A stretch of DNA of 64,000 nt from assembly GCF_027497215.1 (NCBI RefSeq), contig NZ_CP114904.1, positions 2,750,001 through 2,814,000 of the forward strand, written 5' to 3'. The stretch is from Micromonospora sp. WMMD812. GTDB lineage: Bacteria; Actinomycetota; Actinomycetes; Mycobacteriales; Micromonosporaceae. Below, piece by piece: positions 17,412 through 26,323 of the stretch (positions are counted from its first letter, which is position 1; each line of letters begins with the position of its first letter). Both the position numbers and the translations under genes were made by a program. The notes under the pieces were generated by a model, which saw nothing but the letters and a program-made list of their open reading frames with translations, was not told the origin of the DNA and did not search any database.

Positions 17412-17834
17412 TCAGCGGGACGGATCGGTCTCGGTGGTGAAGTTGCCGACCTGGCTGGCCGCGCTGGACTGGTCGCTGGTGCTGCCGGCCGCCGGGGTGC
17501 TCATACCGCCGGTGGTGGCGTCACCGGTCGTGGTCGGCGCCACCTTGCCGCGGTGCCGCTCGGGCTGGCGGGCCACCCGGCGCGCGCTGGCCGGGCCGGC
17601 GGTGCCGCCGGTCGTGGTCACCGCACCCTGCCCGCCGACGGGACCGCCGTCGCGGAGGACGGTCGGGTCGACCTGGACGTGCGCCGGGTCACCCGGGTCC
17701 TCCTCCTGGATCACCCGCTCCACGTCGGTCTGCGGCACCGTCACCTCGTCGATCGCGCCCTTGCCGTAGATCCCGCCGGCGATCCGGTCCTCGGCCCGCC
17801 GGGCGGCTTCCTGTCGCAGATCGTCCTCACGCAC
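17412..17834 (-). CDS. Hypothetical protein with disordered C-terminus
   Basis: A 140-residue protein starting at GTG 17832-17834 (VREDDLRQEAARRAEDRIAG), with AGGTGG 6 nt upstream. The N-terminal 55 residues are charged and helical (DEVTVPQTDVERVIQEEDPG). The remainder is rich in Gly, Thr and Ala and probably unstructured. No membrane segment or known domain is visible. It is divergent from the secreted GDPD gene with 211 nt between them. Function unknown. Confidence 0.6.
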   Translation of the reverse strand: MREDDLRQEAARRAEDRIAGGIYGKGAIDEVTVPQTDVERVIQEEDPGDPAHVQVDPTVLRDGGPVGGQGAVTTTGGTAGPASARRVARQPERHRGKVAPTTTGDATTGGMSTPAAGSTSDQSSAASQVGNFTTETDPSR

Positions 17835-18045
17835 GTCACACCACCTCGCAGAAACGTCGGTCTCTCTGCGTGCCCGCCCCCGGCCACGCCAAACACCCGC
17901 CGTCCGGCCGCCGGCTCCGGACCGGGCAGACACCGTCCGCCCCGGTTCATCCGTACGTCTCCCGCCGGCAGCCTCCCCGCCGTACCCACTACGCATGCTG
18001 TCCGGCGGACCGGCGGGACTGGCCCGCCGGAGGAGGAGTGACAGC

Positions 18046-20088
18046 GTGCGCACAGTACGCCGAATCGCGGTCGCGGCCCTGGCGGCGACGACCGTGACGA
18101 CCGGGCTCACGGCGCCCGCAGTGGCGAAGCCGCGTCCGGACCGGACATTCGATCTCCAGGCCCACCGTGGCGGCCTCGGGCTGCGGGTGGAGAACACCCT
18201 GGCCTCGTTCGGCAACGCACTCCAACTCGGGGTGAGCACGCTCGAACTGGACGTGCAGATCACCGAGGACAAGCAGGCCGTGGTCACCCACGACCGGAAG
18301 ATCAGCGGCGCCAAGTGCACCGACACCGCCCCGGTGACGCCCGGTGACCCCGAGTTCCCGTACGTCGGGAAGTACATCAACACGCTCACCCTGGCCCAGG
18401 TGCGCACCCTCGACTGCGGGTCGAAGACGCTGTCGGACAAGCCCGGCCAGCTCGCCGTGCCGGGGGCCCGGATGCCGCTGCTGCGCGAGGTCTTCGCGCT
18501 GGTCAAGCGCTACCGGGCGGACGACGTGAAGCTCAACGTGGAGACCAAGGTGGAGGCCGGCGCGCCGACCGAGACCGCGCCGCGGGAGCAGTTCGTGCAG
18601 GTCACCGCGGCCGAGGTCCGCGCCGCCGGGCTGCTCAAGCAGGTCACGATCCAGAGCTTCGACTGGGGCGCGCTGATGCGGATGCGCCAGGTCGAGCCGC
18701 GCCTGCCGCTGGTCGCCCTGACCAACTACGACTTCCTCCAGACCGGACAGCCGGGGGCGTCGCCGTGGCTGGGCGGGCTGGACATCGACACCTTCGGCGG
18801 CGACCCGATCCGGGCCATCCGCAGCTTCGGCGCCGACGCGTTCTCGCCGGTGCACGGCTTCCCGCAGAACGGCAAAATCACCGACCCCGACTACAAGCCG
18901 TACGTGACCCGCGAGATGGTCGCGCACGCGCACCGCTACGGCATCAAGGTGATCCCGTGGACGGTGGACGACGTGCCGACCATGGCGAAGCTGATCGACG
19001 ACGGTGTGGACGGCATCATCACCGACTACCCGGACCGGCTGCGTGACCTGCTGGCGCAGCGGGGCTACCGGCTGCCCAAGGGCCACGCGTCGCCGTTCGA
19101 CATCCAGGCGCACCGCGGCGGCCGGGCGACCCGGCCGGAGAACACCCTGCCCGCGTTCGCCAACGCCCTGCAGAACAAGGCCATCTCCACCCTGGAGCTG
19201 GACACCGGCGTGACCCAGGACGGCAAGCTGGTCGTGCTGCACGACCGGGCGATCAACGGCTCGCACTGCGTCGACACCGCCCCGGCCCGCCCCGGTGACC
19301 CGGAGTTCCCGTACGTGGGCAAGCTGGTGCGCGACCTGACCCTCGCGCAGATCAAGACGATCGACTGCGGCACGAAGACCCTGCCGGAGCTGCCGGCGCA
19401 GGTGCCCGCCCCGGGCGCCCGGATCCCCACCCTGGACGAGGTCTTCGCGCTGGTGAAGGCGAGCGGCCGCACCGACGTCCGGATGAACATCGAGACGAAG
19501 ATCAGCCCGGTCGTCAACGACACCGAGCCGTACCGCAGCTTCACCCGCAAGCTCGTCACCGCGATCGAGCGGGCCGGCCTCACCAGCCGGGCCACCATCC
19601 AGTCCTTCGACTGGCGGACCATCACGTACGCCCGCGAGCTCAACAAGCGGATCGAGACGGTCGCGCTGGTCTGGCAGTACGGCCCGGCCGAGTGCGCCAC
19701 CCTCGCCGACGAGTGCTCGCTCCAGGCGGTGTACGGCGACCGCTCGGTGAAGAGCCCGTGGACCGCCGGGCTGGACTGGTGGAAGTACCAGGACCTGGGC
19801 AAGCTGACCCGGGCCGCCGGTGCCGCCACGGTGTCCGCCAACTGGCAGGTGCACGACCCGGCGCAGGGCACGGTCGCCTCGCCTGACTGGTACCTGCGGG
19901 AGAACCCGGCGTACTTCCACGGACCGGACGTCCGGACCCTCCAGAGCCGGTACGGGCTGAAGGTGATCCCGTACACCGTCGACGACGCCGGGGTGATGCA
20001 GCGGGTGATCGACCTCGGTGTCGACGGCATCATCACCGACGACCCGGACCTGCTGATCGGCGTCGCCATCCGCAACGGCCTGCGCTGA
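18046..20088 (+). CDS. Secreted glycerophosphodiester phosphodiesterase with two tandem GDPD domains
   Basis: A 680-residue exported protein starting at GTG 18046 after AGGAGG (18031-18036). The signal peptide is about 1-27 (ALAATTVTTGLTAPAVA). Domain 1 begins at FDLQAHRGG with His40, domain 2 at FDIQAHRGG with His356. Each has the EN, ELD and HDR motifs of GDPD enzymes and ends with IKVIPWTVDD or LKVIPYTVDD and DGIITD. The two halves are clearly duplicated (CTDTAPVTPGDPEFPYVGK versus CVDTAPARPGDPEFPYVGK). Each contains four Cys-rich positions that may form disulphides. It would hydrolyse glycerophosphodiesters outside the cell for glycerol and phosphate. Confidence 0.9.
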   Translation: MRTVRRIAVAALAATTVTTGLTAPAVAKPRPDRTFDLQAHRGGLGLRVENTLASFGNALQLGVSTLELDVQITEDKQAVVTHDRKISGAKCTDTAPVTPGDPEFPYVGKYINTLTLAQVRTLDCGSKTLSDKPGQLAVPGARMPLLREVFALVKRYRADDVKLNVETKVEAGAPTETAPREQFVQVTAAEVRAAGLLKQVTIQSFDWGALMRMRQVEPRLPLVALTNYDFLQTGQPGASPWLGGLDIDTFGGDPIRAIRSFGADAFSPVHGFPQNGKITDPDYKPYVTREMVAHAHRYGIKVIPWTVDDVPTMAKLIDDGVDGIITDYPDRLRDLLAQRGYRLPKGHASPFDIQAHRGGRATRPENTLPAFANALQNKAISTLELDTGVTQDGKLVVLHDRAINGSHCVDTAPARPGDPEFPYVGKLVRDLTLAQIKTIDCGTKTLPELPAQVPAPGARIPTLDEVFALVKASGRTDVRMNIETKISPVVNDTEPYRSFTRKLVTAIERAGLTSRATIQSFDWRTITYARELNKRIETVALVWQYGPAECATLADECSLQAVYGDRSVKSPWTAGLDWWKYQDLGKLTRAAGAATVSANWQVHDPAQGTVASPDWYLRENPAYFHGPDVRTLQSRYGLKVIPYTVDDAGVMQRVIDLGVDGIITDDPDLLIGVAIRNGLR

Positions 20089-20100
20089 CCCACGCGTACC

Positions 20101-20137
20101 CCGCCGGTGGCGCCCTCGCGGAGGGCGCCACCGGCGG
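20101..20137 (+). terminator. Strong terminator hairpin after GDPD gene
   Basis: A perfect 17-bp inverted repeat (20101-20117 and 20121-20137) with a GCG loop begins 12 nt after the GDPD stop codon and is followed by CGTCGTTTCC. It should end the GDPD transcript. Confidence 0.8.
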
Positions 20138-20322
20138 CGTCGTTTCCGGGCCGGGCAGCCGTCCGGAGCGCGGATTCCGGCCGCCGGGTGGCGTTACCTT
20201 CTCTTGGGCGTCGGGTAGTCGACGGGCGTCCCCGCCACAGAAGCGAAACCGTGCCGTGGCCGAGAAGCGGTAGCGGGGCGAGGGAATGCAGGTACGACTC
20301 ATCGCATCCTGAGGAGGACAAG

Positions 20323-20706
20323 ATGAGCACGCAGGCTGCATCCACCAGGCCGATGAACCGGCCGGCCGCCGAGATCCAGAACCGGCAGTCGATGCAGGAG
20401 ACTCCCACCCGTCCCATGCCGATGGTGGGCGACGGACACCGGGAGCCCATGCCGGCGCAGACCGGCACCGAGACCAAGCAGGCGTTCCTGACGACGGAGT
20501 TCTACATCTACGCCGTCGCGGTCGCGGCCGTCGTGGTCGCCGCCTTCTGGGGCGGTGCGGCCACCAACGGGCTGAACATCAACAACCCGGTCCAGTCCTG
20601 GTGGATCATCGCCGCGCTGACCGCCGCATACCTGGTCAGCCGAGGCCTGTCGAAGGCCGGCTCGCCGAAGCGCTCGCTGAGCGAGCGGCGTATGGGCCGG
20701 CGCTGA
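20323..20706 (+). CDS. Small membrane protein with N-terminal disordered region
   Basis: A 127-residue protein. The first 55 residues are Met/Pro/Gln-rich and unstructured. Two membrane helices follow (FYIYAVAVAAVVVAAFWGGA, about 61-80, and WWIIAALTAAYLVSRGL, about 92-110), then a basic tail SPKRSLSERRMGRR. GAGGAGG at 20311-20317 sets the ATG at 20323. It is a single-gene unit between two strong terminators. No family is recognised. Confidence 0.72.
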   Translation: MSTQAASTRPMNRPAAEIQNRQSMQETPTRPMPMVGDGHREPMPAQTGTETKQAFLTTEFYIYAVAVAAVVVAAFWGGAATNGLNINNPVQSWWIIAALTAAYLVSRGLSKAGSPKRSLSERRMGRR

Positions 20707-20720
20707 CGCGTCGGACGACC

Positions 20721-20752
20721 GGCGGCCTCCGGGAGGACTCCCGGAGGCCGCC
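20721..20752. terminator. Terminator hairpin after small membrane protein gene
   Basis: A near-continuous inverted repeat of about 14-15 bp (GGCGGCCTCCGGGAG and complement) starts 15 nt after the stop at 20706. It is symmetrical enough to serve the convergent SpoOM gene too. Confidence 0.72.
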
Positions 20753-20817
20753 GTCGTGTCCGGCCCGCCGAACCGGCGGAGCCGGTCACCGCGGCTCCAC
20801 CGTGCGGCGGAGCCGCG

Positions 20818-21771
20818 TCACTCGTCGAAGCCGAAGTCCTCGCCGAGGTCGCCCTCGAAGGCGTCCTCGATCAGCTCGCCGGCGAGCATGCCGCCGGCCA
20901 CGCCGAGCGCCCCGGCCGCGACCATGCCGCCGATGCCGCTGCCCCGGCCGTGCCCGTGCCCGTGACCGCCGTGACCGAAGCCGGCGCGCAGGGTGCCGTA
21001 GCGGGAGGTGGTCTCCCGCAGCCAGCCGTCGACCACCTGCATCCAGTCGACCCGGTCGGCGTCGGCGTGCGACACCTGGTAGCGGCCGAAGGCGTCGTGC
21101 CCGGGGCTGAGGAAACCGCCGCGCTTGTCGCACTCCAGCACCACGTCGACGCCGCGCTGGCTGGTCACGAAGGTCAGCTCGACCTCGCCGACGGTCTGCG
21201 CGTACTGCGGCGCGGCGAAGAACTCGATCTCCTGGTAGAACGGCAGCGTCTGCTGCACGCCGTGGATCCGGCCGCGCTCCAGGTCGGCGTGCTTGAAGCG
21301 GAAGCCGAGCCGCTGGAACGCGTCCAGGATCCGCTCGTGCACGGGCAGCGGGTGCACCGCCACCTGGTCCAGATCGCTCTTGTCCACCGCCCGGGCCACC
21401 GCCAGCTCGGTGCGCAGGCCCATCGTCATCCCGCGCAGCCGCTGGCCGTAGACGTCGGTGATCGGCGTCTCCCACGGCACCGGCAGCTGGAACGGGATCG
21501 CCAGCTGCTGCTTCGGGGCGAGCTGCAACGGACCGCTGACCACCATGCGGTGGAATTCCATGATGCCGGCGTACTCGGTGTCGTGCCCCTCGATCTCGAC
21601 CCGGGTGACGAGGCTCAGCACCACCTGCTCGATGTTCGCCGGCGCGTCCCCGCCGAGCAGGTTGACCTGCCCGTCGAGGGCCAGGCCGGGCCGCGTGTTC
21701 GGGTTGGTCAGCACCGTGTCCACGCTGGGGCCGCCCACACCGAACGCGCTCATCATCTTCTTGAAGACCAT
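20818..21771 (-). CDS. SpoOM family sporulation-control-like protein
   Basis: A 317-residue cytosolic protein starting MVFKKMMSAFGVGGPSVD at ATG 21769-21771, with GGGAG 6 nt upstream. The pattern PGLALDGQVNLLGGDAPANI followed by two arrestin-like beta-sandwich halves is that of the SpoOM/Spo0M family. The C-terminus has a His/Gly-rich run (about 270-285), then a Gly/Ala-rich helix and an acidic tail. Family members act at the membrane and in sporulation or cell-division control in Bacillus; the actinomycete role is not established. A frame extends to 22017 but that stretch is non-coding in character. Confidence 0.85.
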   Translation of the reverse strand: MVFKKMMSAFGVGGPSVDTVLTNPNTRPGLALDGQVNLLGGDAPANIEQVVLSLVTRVEIEGHDTEYAGIMEFHRMVVSGPLQLAPKQQLAIPFQLPVPWETPITDVYGQRLRGMTMGLRTELAVARAVDKSDLDQVAVHPLPVHERILDAFQRLGFRFKHADLERGRIHGVQQTLPFYQEIEFFAAPQYAQTVGEVELTFVTSQRGVDVVLECDKRGGFLSPGHDAFGRYQVSHADADRVDWMQVVDGWLRETTSRYGTLRAGFGHGGHGHGHGRGSGIGGMVAAGALGVAGGMLAGELIEDAFEGDLGEDFGFDE

Positions 21772-21878
21772 CGGAACTCCCGTGCGACCGCCGACGGCTC
21801 CACCGTGGAGCCGGAGGTTGACTCGACCGCACCCTATCCGTCGGCCCTGTGAGGTCCCTGTGAAGCGGGCCGGCGGGT

Positions 21879-22655
21879 CTACCGCGCGTCGACCACGACC
21901 AGCTCGCCGACCTGCTCGCCGACCGCGGTACGCGCCTCGGCCGGCAGCCCCGAGTCGGTCACCAGCAGATCGGCCGCCTCCAGCGGGGCGATGGTGGCGA
22001 TGCCGATGGTCTCCCACTTGGTGTGGTCGGCGAGCACCACCAGCCGGCGGGCGGAGCCGATGAGGCAGCGGTTCACCCCCGCCTCGAGCAGGTTCGGGGT
22101 GGTGAACCCGGTGCGCGGGCTCATCCCGTGCACCCCGAGGAACAACAGGTCGACGTTGAGCGAGCTGATCGCCGCCTCGGCGACCGGACCGGTCAGCGCG
22201 TCGGACGGGGTGCGGATGCCGCCGGTCAGCACCACCGTCTGGTCGGCGCGGGGATCCTGGTAGAGGGCGTCGGCCACCGGGACCGAGTTGGTGACCACGG
22301 TGAGGCCGCGTACCTCGGAGAGCAGCCGGGCCAGCGCGGCGGTGGTCGTGCCGGCGGAGAGCGCGATGGCCATGCCCGGCTCGACCAGCGCGGCCGCGCG
22401 TTCCGCGATGGCCCGCTTCTCGGCCTGCTGCCGGATCGACTTCGCGGCGAACCCCGGCTCGTCGGCCGAACCGGGGCCGGCGAGCGTCGCGCCGCCGTGC
22501 ACCTTGTCCACCAGGCCGCGCTCGGCCAGCACCTCCAGGTCCCGCCGGATGGTCATGTCCGACACGCCGAACCGGCTGACCAGGTGGCTCACCCGGACGC
22601 CGCCGCGCTGCCGGATCAGATCGAGGATGGCGCTCTGCCGCTGCTGGGCCAACAT
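21879..22655 (-). CDS. DeoR/GlpR family sugar-responsive regulator
   Basis: A 258-residue regulator with N-terminal HTH (VRVSHLVSRFGVSDMTIRRD, about 20-39) and the DeoR sugar-phosphate sensor domain (LSAGTTTAALARLL, VVTNSVPVADAL). GGAGG lies 8-12 nt before the ATG at 22655. It is the second gene after the GH42 beta-galactosidase with a 36-nt gap and so probably co-transcribed. It is the likely repressor of the surrounding galactoside genes. The repeated TTTCCAAC sequences at 24736-24761 are its candidate operator. Confidence 0.9.
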   Translation of the reverse strand: MLAQQRQSAILDLIRQRGGVRVSHLVSRFGVSDMTIRRDLEVLAERGLVDKVHGGATLAGPGSADEPGFAAKSIRQQAEKRAIAERAAALVEPGMAIALSAGTTTAALARLLSEVRGLTVVTNSVPVADALYQDPRADQTVVLTGGIRTPSDALTGPVAEAAISSLNVDLLFLGVHGMSPRTGFTTPNLLEAGVNRCLIGSARRLVVLADHTKWETIGIATIAPLEAADLLVTDSGLPAEARTAVGEQVGELVVVDAR

Positions 22656-22691
22656 CTGGTCGACCTCCTTCGATCCGCCGCGGTCACCGGG

Positions 22692-24695
22692 TCAGGCCCG
22701 TACCGGCGCGGCGTCCTCGCGGACCACCGCCACCTCGCCGGCGGCCACCACCAGCTCATCGTCACACCGTGAGCCGGTCAACAGCTCCACGCCGGCGGCC
22801 GGGAGTCGCACCTCGTCGTCGGTGTGGTTGAGGACGAACAGCCAGCTCCGCTCGCCGTCGCGGCGCCGGACCACCTCCACCCCGGGAAGGGCGGCCGCGG
22901 CCGGGCGCACCCCGGACTCGGCCACCAGCCGGGCCACCAGTCGATCGGTGGCCGGCTGGTCCAGCCGGGTGCCGACGTACCAGGCGGCGCCCTCCCCCAC
23001 CGGGTTGCGGGTCACCGCGGCCACGCCCGGCAACGGCCCGTCGGCGTACGCGGCGAGCACCTCCGCGCCCTCGGCGTGCAGCCACTCGGTCCACACGTCG
23101 GCGGTGGCGCCGTCGTCGAGCCGGACCTGTTCGCCCTCGCGCAGCGGGAAGAACTCCTCGGTCCGTACGCCGAGCAGCTCCCGGAACGCCCCGGGATAGC
23201 CGCCGAGCCGGACGTGGTCGTGCTCGTCGACGACGCCACTGAAGTAGGTCACGAGGGCGGTGCCGCCGGCCTCGACGAACCGGCGCAGCGCCGCCGCGTC
23301 GGCGTCGCGGACCAGGTAGAGGGTGGGCACCACCACCAGCCGGTAACCGTCGAGGTCGGTCGACGGGTGGACGATGTCGGCGGTGATCCCGGCCCGCCAG
23401 AGCGAGTCGTAGAGCGCGCCCAGCCGATCCAGGTACGTGACGTCGACGCTGGGGTGGGAGTCAAGCTCGACGCCCCACCACGCCTCGTAGTCGAAGAGGA
23501 TGGCGACCTCGGCGTCCACCCGGCTGCCCCGGACCTCGGCCAGCGCGGCCAGGTCGGCGCCGAGCCGGCAGACCTCGCGGAACACCTTGGTGTCCGGGCC
23601 GGCGTGCGGCACCAGCGCGGAGTGGAACTTCTCCGCGCCGGCGCGCGAGGCCCGCCACTGGAAGAAGAGCACCCCGTCGGCGCCGCGGGCGACGTGGGCC
23701 AGGCTGTTGCGGCGCAGCTGGCCGGGGGCCTTCGCGACGTTGCGCGGCTGCCAGTTGACGGCGCTGGTGGAGTGCTCCATGAGCAGCCACGGCTCACCGC
23801 GCGCGACGCCGCGGGTGTGGTCGGCCGACAGCGCCAGCCCGACGTGCGCCCGGGGATCGGCGGCGGTCAGGTAGTGGTCGTTGGAGACGAGGTCCACGTC
23901 GTCGGCCCAGGAGTGGTAGTCGAGGTACTTGACGCCCGTGCCGATCATGAAGTTCGTGGTGACCGGCTGGGCGACCAGTCGGTCGAGGACCTCACGCTCG
24001 GCGCGCAGTTGAGCCCGCTGCTCGTCGGAGGAGAAGCGCAGGAAGTCCAGCTGCTGGGTGGGGTTGGCGAAGGTCGGCGCGGTGCGCGGCGGGTTGATCT
24101 CGGCCCAGTCGCCGTACCGCTGGCTCCAGAAGGCGGTGCCCCAGGCCTCGTTGAGCCCGTCCAGGTCGCCGTACCGGTCGCGCAGCCAGGACCGGAACGC
24201 CTCGGCGCTGACATCGCAGTAGCAGTGAGCGTTGTGGCAGCCCAACTCGTTGGACACGTGCCACATCACCACCGCCGGGTGGTCGGCGTACCGGCCGGCG
24301 ACCGCCTCGACCAGGGCGAGCGACCGCTCGCGGAAGATCGGCGAGCTGGGGCAGTACGCCTGGCGGCCGCCCGGCCAGAGGATCGCGCCGTCGGCCCGGC
24401 GGGGCAGCGTCTCCGGGTGCGCCCGGGCCAGCCACGGCGGCGGGCTGGCGGTGGCGGTGGCCAGGTCGACGTCGATCCCGCCGCCGTGCAGCAGGTCGAG
24501 CACCCGGTCCAGCCAGCCGAACTCGAACCGCCCGGGCTGGGGCTCGAGCAGCGCCCAGGAGAAGATCCCCACCGAGACCAGGTTGACCCCGGCCCGACGC
24601 ATCAGCTCGACGTCCTCGACCCAGGTCTCTTCCGGCCACTGCTCCGGGTTGTAGTCGCCGCCGAACGAAATCCGATCGCCCTGCCATCGCCGCAT
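22692..24695 (-). CDS. GH42 beta-galactosidase
   Basis: A 667-residue cytosolic enzyme (no signal peptide) starting MRRWQGDRISFGGDYNPEQW. The catalytic acid/base is Glu150 in HVSNELG and the nucleophile is Glu307 in LLMEHSTSAVNW. Cys115 and the CHNAHCYC cluster (153-160) match the metal-binding cysteines of several GH42 enzymes. It hydrolyses terminal beta-galactosides such as lactose or galacto-oligosaccharides delivered by the divergent ABC importer. ATG 24693-24695 is preferred; an in-frame ATG at 24716 adds seven residues. No good ribosome-binding site precedes either, so a leaderless message is possible. Confidence 0.92.
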   Translation of the reverse strand: MRRWQGDRISFGGDYNPEQWPEETWVEDVELMRRAGVNLVSVGIFSWALLEPQPGRFEFGWLDRVLDLLHGGGIDVDLATATASPPPWLARAHPETLPRRADGAILWPGGRQAYCPSSPIFRERSLALVEAVAGRYADHPAVVMWHVSNELGCHNAHCYCDVSAEAFRSWLRDRYGDLDGLNEAWGTAFWSQRYGDWAEINPPRTAPTFANPTQQLDFLRFSSDEQRAQLRAEREVLDRLVAQPVTTNFMIGTGVKYLDYHSWADDVDLVSNDHYLTAADPRAHVGLALSADHTRGVARGEPWLLMEHSTSAVNWQPRNVAKAPGQLRRNSLAHVARGADGVLFFQWRASRAGAEKFHSALVPHAGPDTKVFREVCRLGADLAALAEVRGSRVDAEVAILFDYEAWWGVELDSHPSVDVTYLDRLGALYDSLWRAGITADIVHPSTDLDGYRLVVVPTLYLVRDADAAALRRFVEAGGTALVTYFSGVVDEHDHVRLGGYPGAFRELLGVRTEEFFPLREGEQVRLDDGATADVWTEWLHAEGAEVLAAYADGPLPGVAAVTRNPVGEGAAWYVGTRLDQPATDRLVARLVAESGVRPAAAALPGVEVVRRRDGERSWLFVLNHTDDEVRLPAAGVELLTGSRCDDELVVAAGEVAVVREDAAPVRA

Positions 24696-24735
24696 GGCAG
24701 GAGAGCGTGCCCCCATCGATCGACCAAGTCAACAG

Positions 24736-24761
24736 TTTCCAACATCTCCGCTCTTTCCAAC
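24736..24761. promoter_or_regulatory. Direct-repeat operator candidate in the galactoside divergent region
   Basis: TTTCCAAC occurs at 24736-24743 and again at 24754-24761, 18 nt apart, in a locally AT-richer stretch between the GH42 gene and the ABC importer operon. Evenly spaced direct repeats are typical of DeoR-type operators, and the DeoR gene is part of this locus. Binding here would cover the region just upstream of the GH42 start. Confidence 0.45.
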
Positions 24762-24815
24762 GTTTACCTGATAACAGGCCCGTCACAACTGGGACATCTA
24801 CTCGTATCCACCCTC

Positions 24816-24843
24816 TTGACAGGGCCGCCCTGAGGGGTAGTTT
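24816..24843 (+). promoter_or_regulatory. Promoter of the sugar ABC importer operon
   Basis: A consensus -35 TTGACA (24816-24821) is followed after 16 bp by TAGTTT (24838-24843), the best vegetative promoter match in this region. The leader to the first ATG at 24974 would be about 120 nt. The repeats at 24736-24761 lie 55-80 bp upstream. Confidence 0.6.
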
Positions 24844-24973
24844 CAGGCGCCACTGGCAGTTCGTGTTTGCCAATGTGGATTCACGGTGGATCCCGATGTG
24901 CGATCACGAGAGCCGCACCCCCACCCATGACGGCCCTTGGGCGTAGCGCACCTCTTCATCCGCAGGAGGAACC

Positions 24974-26302
24974 ATGTCCCGTCCCCGTACCCAAGCCGAG
25001 TACCTCGCCAGACTCGTACCGCCCTCCGTCGCCGGCCTCAACCGACGGACGCTGCTCGCCGGCGCGACCGGCGCCGGCGCGTTGCTCGGCACGGGACTAC
25101 TCGCCGGCTGCGGCGACTCCGACTCCGGCGGGTCCGGAAGCAAGACGGTTTCGCTGGGCTCGAACGCGTCCGACCCGACGCCGAAGGACGTCCTCGCCAA
25201 GGTGTCCGGCGCCTTCAAGACCGCCTCGGGCGTCGAGGTCGCGATCAACACCGTCGACCACAACACGTTCCAGGAGAACATCAACAACTACCTGCAGGGC
25301 AAGCCGGACGACGTGTTCACCTGGTTCGCCGGCTACCGCATGCGGTTCTTCGCCTCCCGCGGCCTGGCCGGCGACGTGTCCGACGTCTGGGGCAAGCTCT
25401 CCGGCTTCTCCGACGCCTTCAAGAAGGCCTCCACCGGCGACGACGGCAAGCAGTACTTCGTGCCGTTCTCGTACTACCCGTGGGCGGTCTTCTACCGCAA
25501 GTCCGTCTGGCAGCAGCACGGCTACCAGGTGCCGACGACCCTGGACCAGTTCAACGCCCTCGGCGCGCAGATGAAGAAGGACGGCCTCAACCCGATCGCC
25601 TTCGCCGACAAGGACGGCTGGCCGGCGATGGGCACCTTCGACATCCTCAACCTGCGGATCAACGGCTACCAGTTCCACGTCGACCTGATGGCCGGCAAGG
25701 AGGCCTGGACCTCCGACAAGGTGAAGAAGGTCTTCGACACCTGGGCCGGCCTGCTGCCGCTGCACCAACCGGACGCCCTGGGCCGCACCTGGCAGGAGGC
25801 CGCCCAGTCGCTCCAGCAGAAGAAGAGCGGCATGTACCTGCTCGGCCTCTTCGTCGCGCAGCAGTTCAACGCCGACGAGCAGGACGACATCGACTTCTTC
25901 ACCTTCCCCGAGATCGACCCGGCGATCGGGGCCAAGGCCCTGGACGCGCCGATCGACGGCTACATGATGGCGCGCAAGCCGAAGTCCGAGGACAACGCCA
26001 AGAAGCTGCTGGAGTTCATCGGCGGCGTCGAGGCGGGGAACATCTCCGTGAAGACCGACCCGGGCACCCTCGTCGCCAACACCGGCGCGGACACCAGCGG
26101 CTACAGCGCGCTGCAGAAGAAGGCGGCCGAACTGGTCGGCTCGGCCACCGAGATCGCCCAGTTCCTCGACCGGGACACCCGGCCGGACTTCGCCTCGACG
26201 GTGATCATCCCGGCCCTGCAGCAGTTCATCAAGGACCCGAAGGACATCGACGGGCTCACGAACAGCATCGAGAACCAGAAGAAGTCGATCTTCACCAGCT
26301 GA
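24974..26302 (+). CDS. Sugar ABC transporter substrate-binding lipoprotein
   Basis: A 442-residue extracellular binding protein. A twin-arginine motif NRRTLLAG (23-30) and lipobox LAGC (Cys46) predict Tat export and lipid anchoring. The mature part is a cluster 1 (carbohydrate) solute-binding fold, with YYPWAVFYRKSVW and GYQVPTTLDQF characteristic of the family. GGAGGAACC precedes the ATG. It is first in an operon with two permeases and is flanked by galactosidases, so a galactoside ligand (for example a raffinose or lactose-type sugar) is inferred. Confidence 0.9.
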   Translation: MSRPRTQAEYLARLVPPSVAGLNRRTLLAGATGAGALLGTGLLAGCGDSDSGGSGSKTVSLGSNASDPTPKDVLAKVSGAFKTASGVEVAINTVDHNTFQENINNYLQGKPDDVFTWFAGYRMRFFASRGLAGDVSDVWGKLSGFSDAFKKASTGDDGKQYFVPFSYYPWAVFYRKSVWQQHGYQVPTTLDQFNALGAQMKKDGLNPIAFADKDGWPAMGTFDILNLRINGYQFHVDLMAGKEAWTSDKVKKVFDTWAGLLPLHQPDALGRTWQEAAQSLQQKKSGMYLLGLFVAQQFNADEQDDIDFFTFPEIDPAIGAKALDAPIDGYMMARKPKSEDNAKKLLEFIGGVEAGNISVKTDPGTLVANTGADTSGYSALQKKAAELVGSATEIAQFLDRDTRPDFASTVIIPALQQFIKDPKDIDGLTNSIENQKKSIFTS

Positions 26303-26323
26303 CGGCGAGAGGGGGAGGACTCC

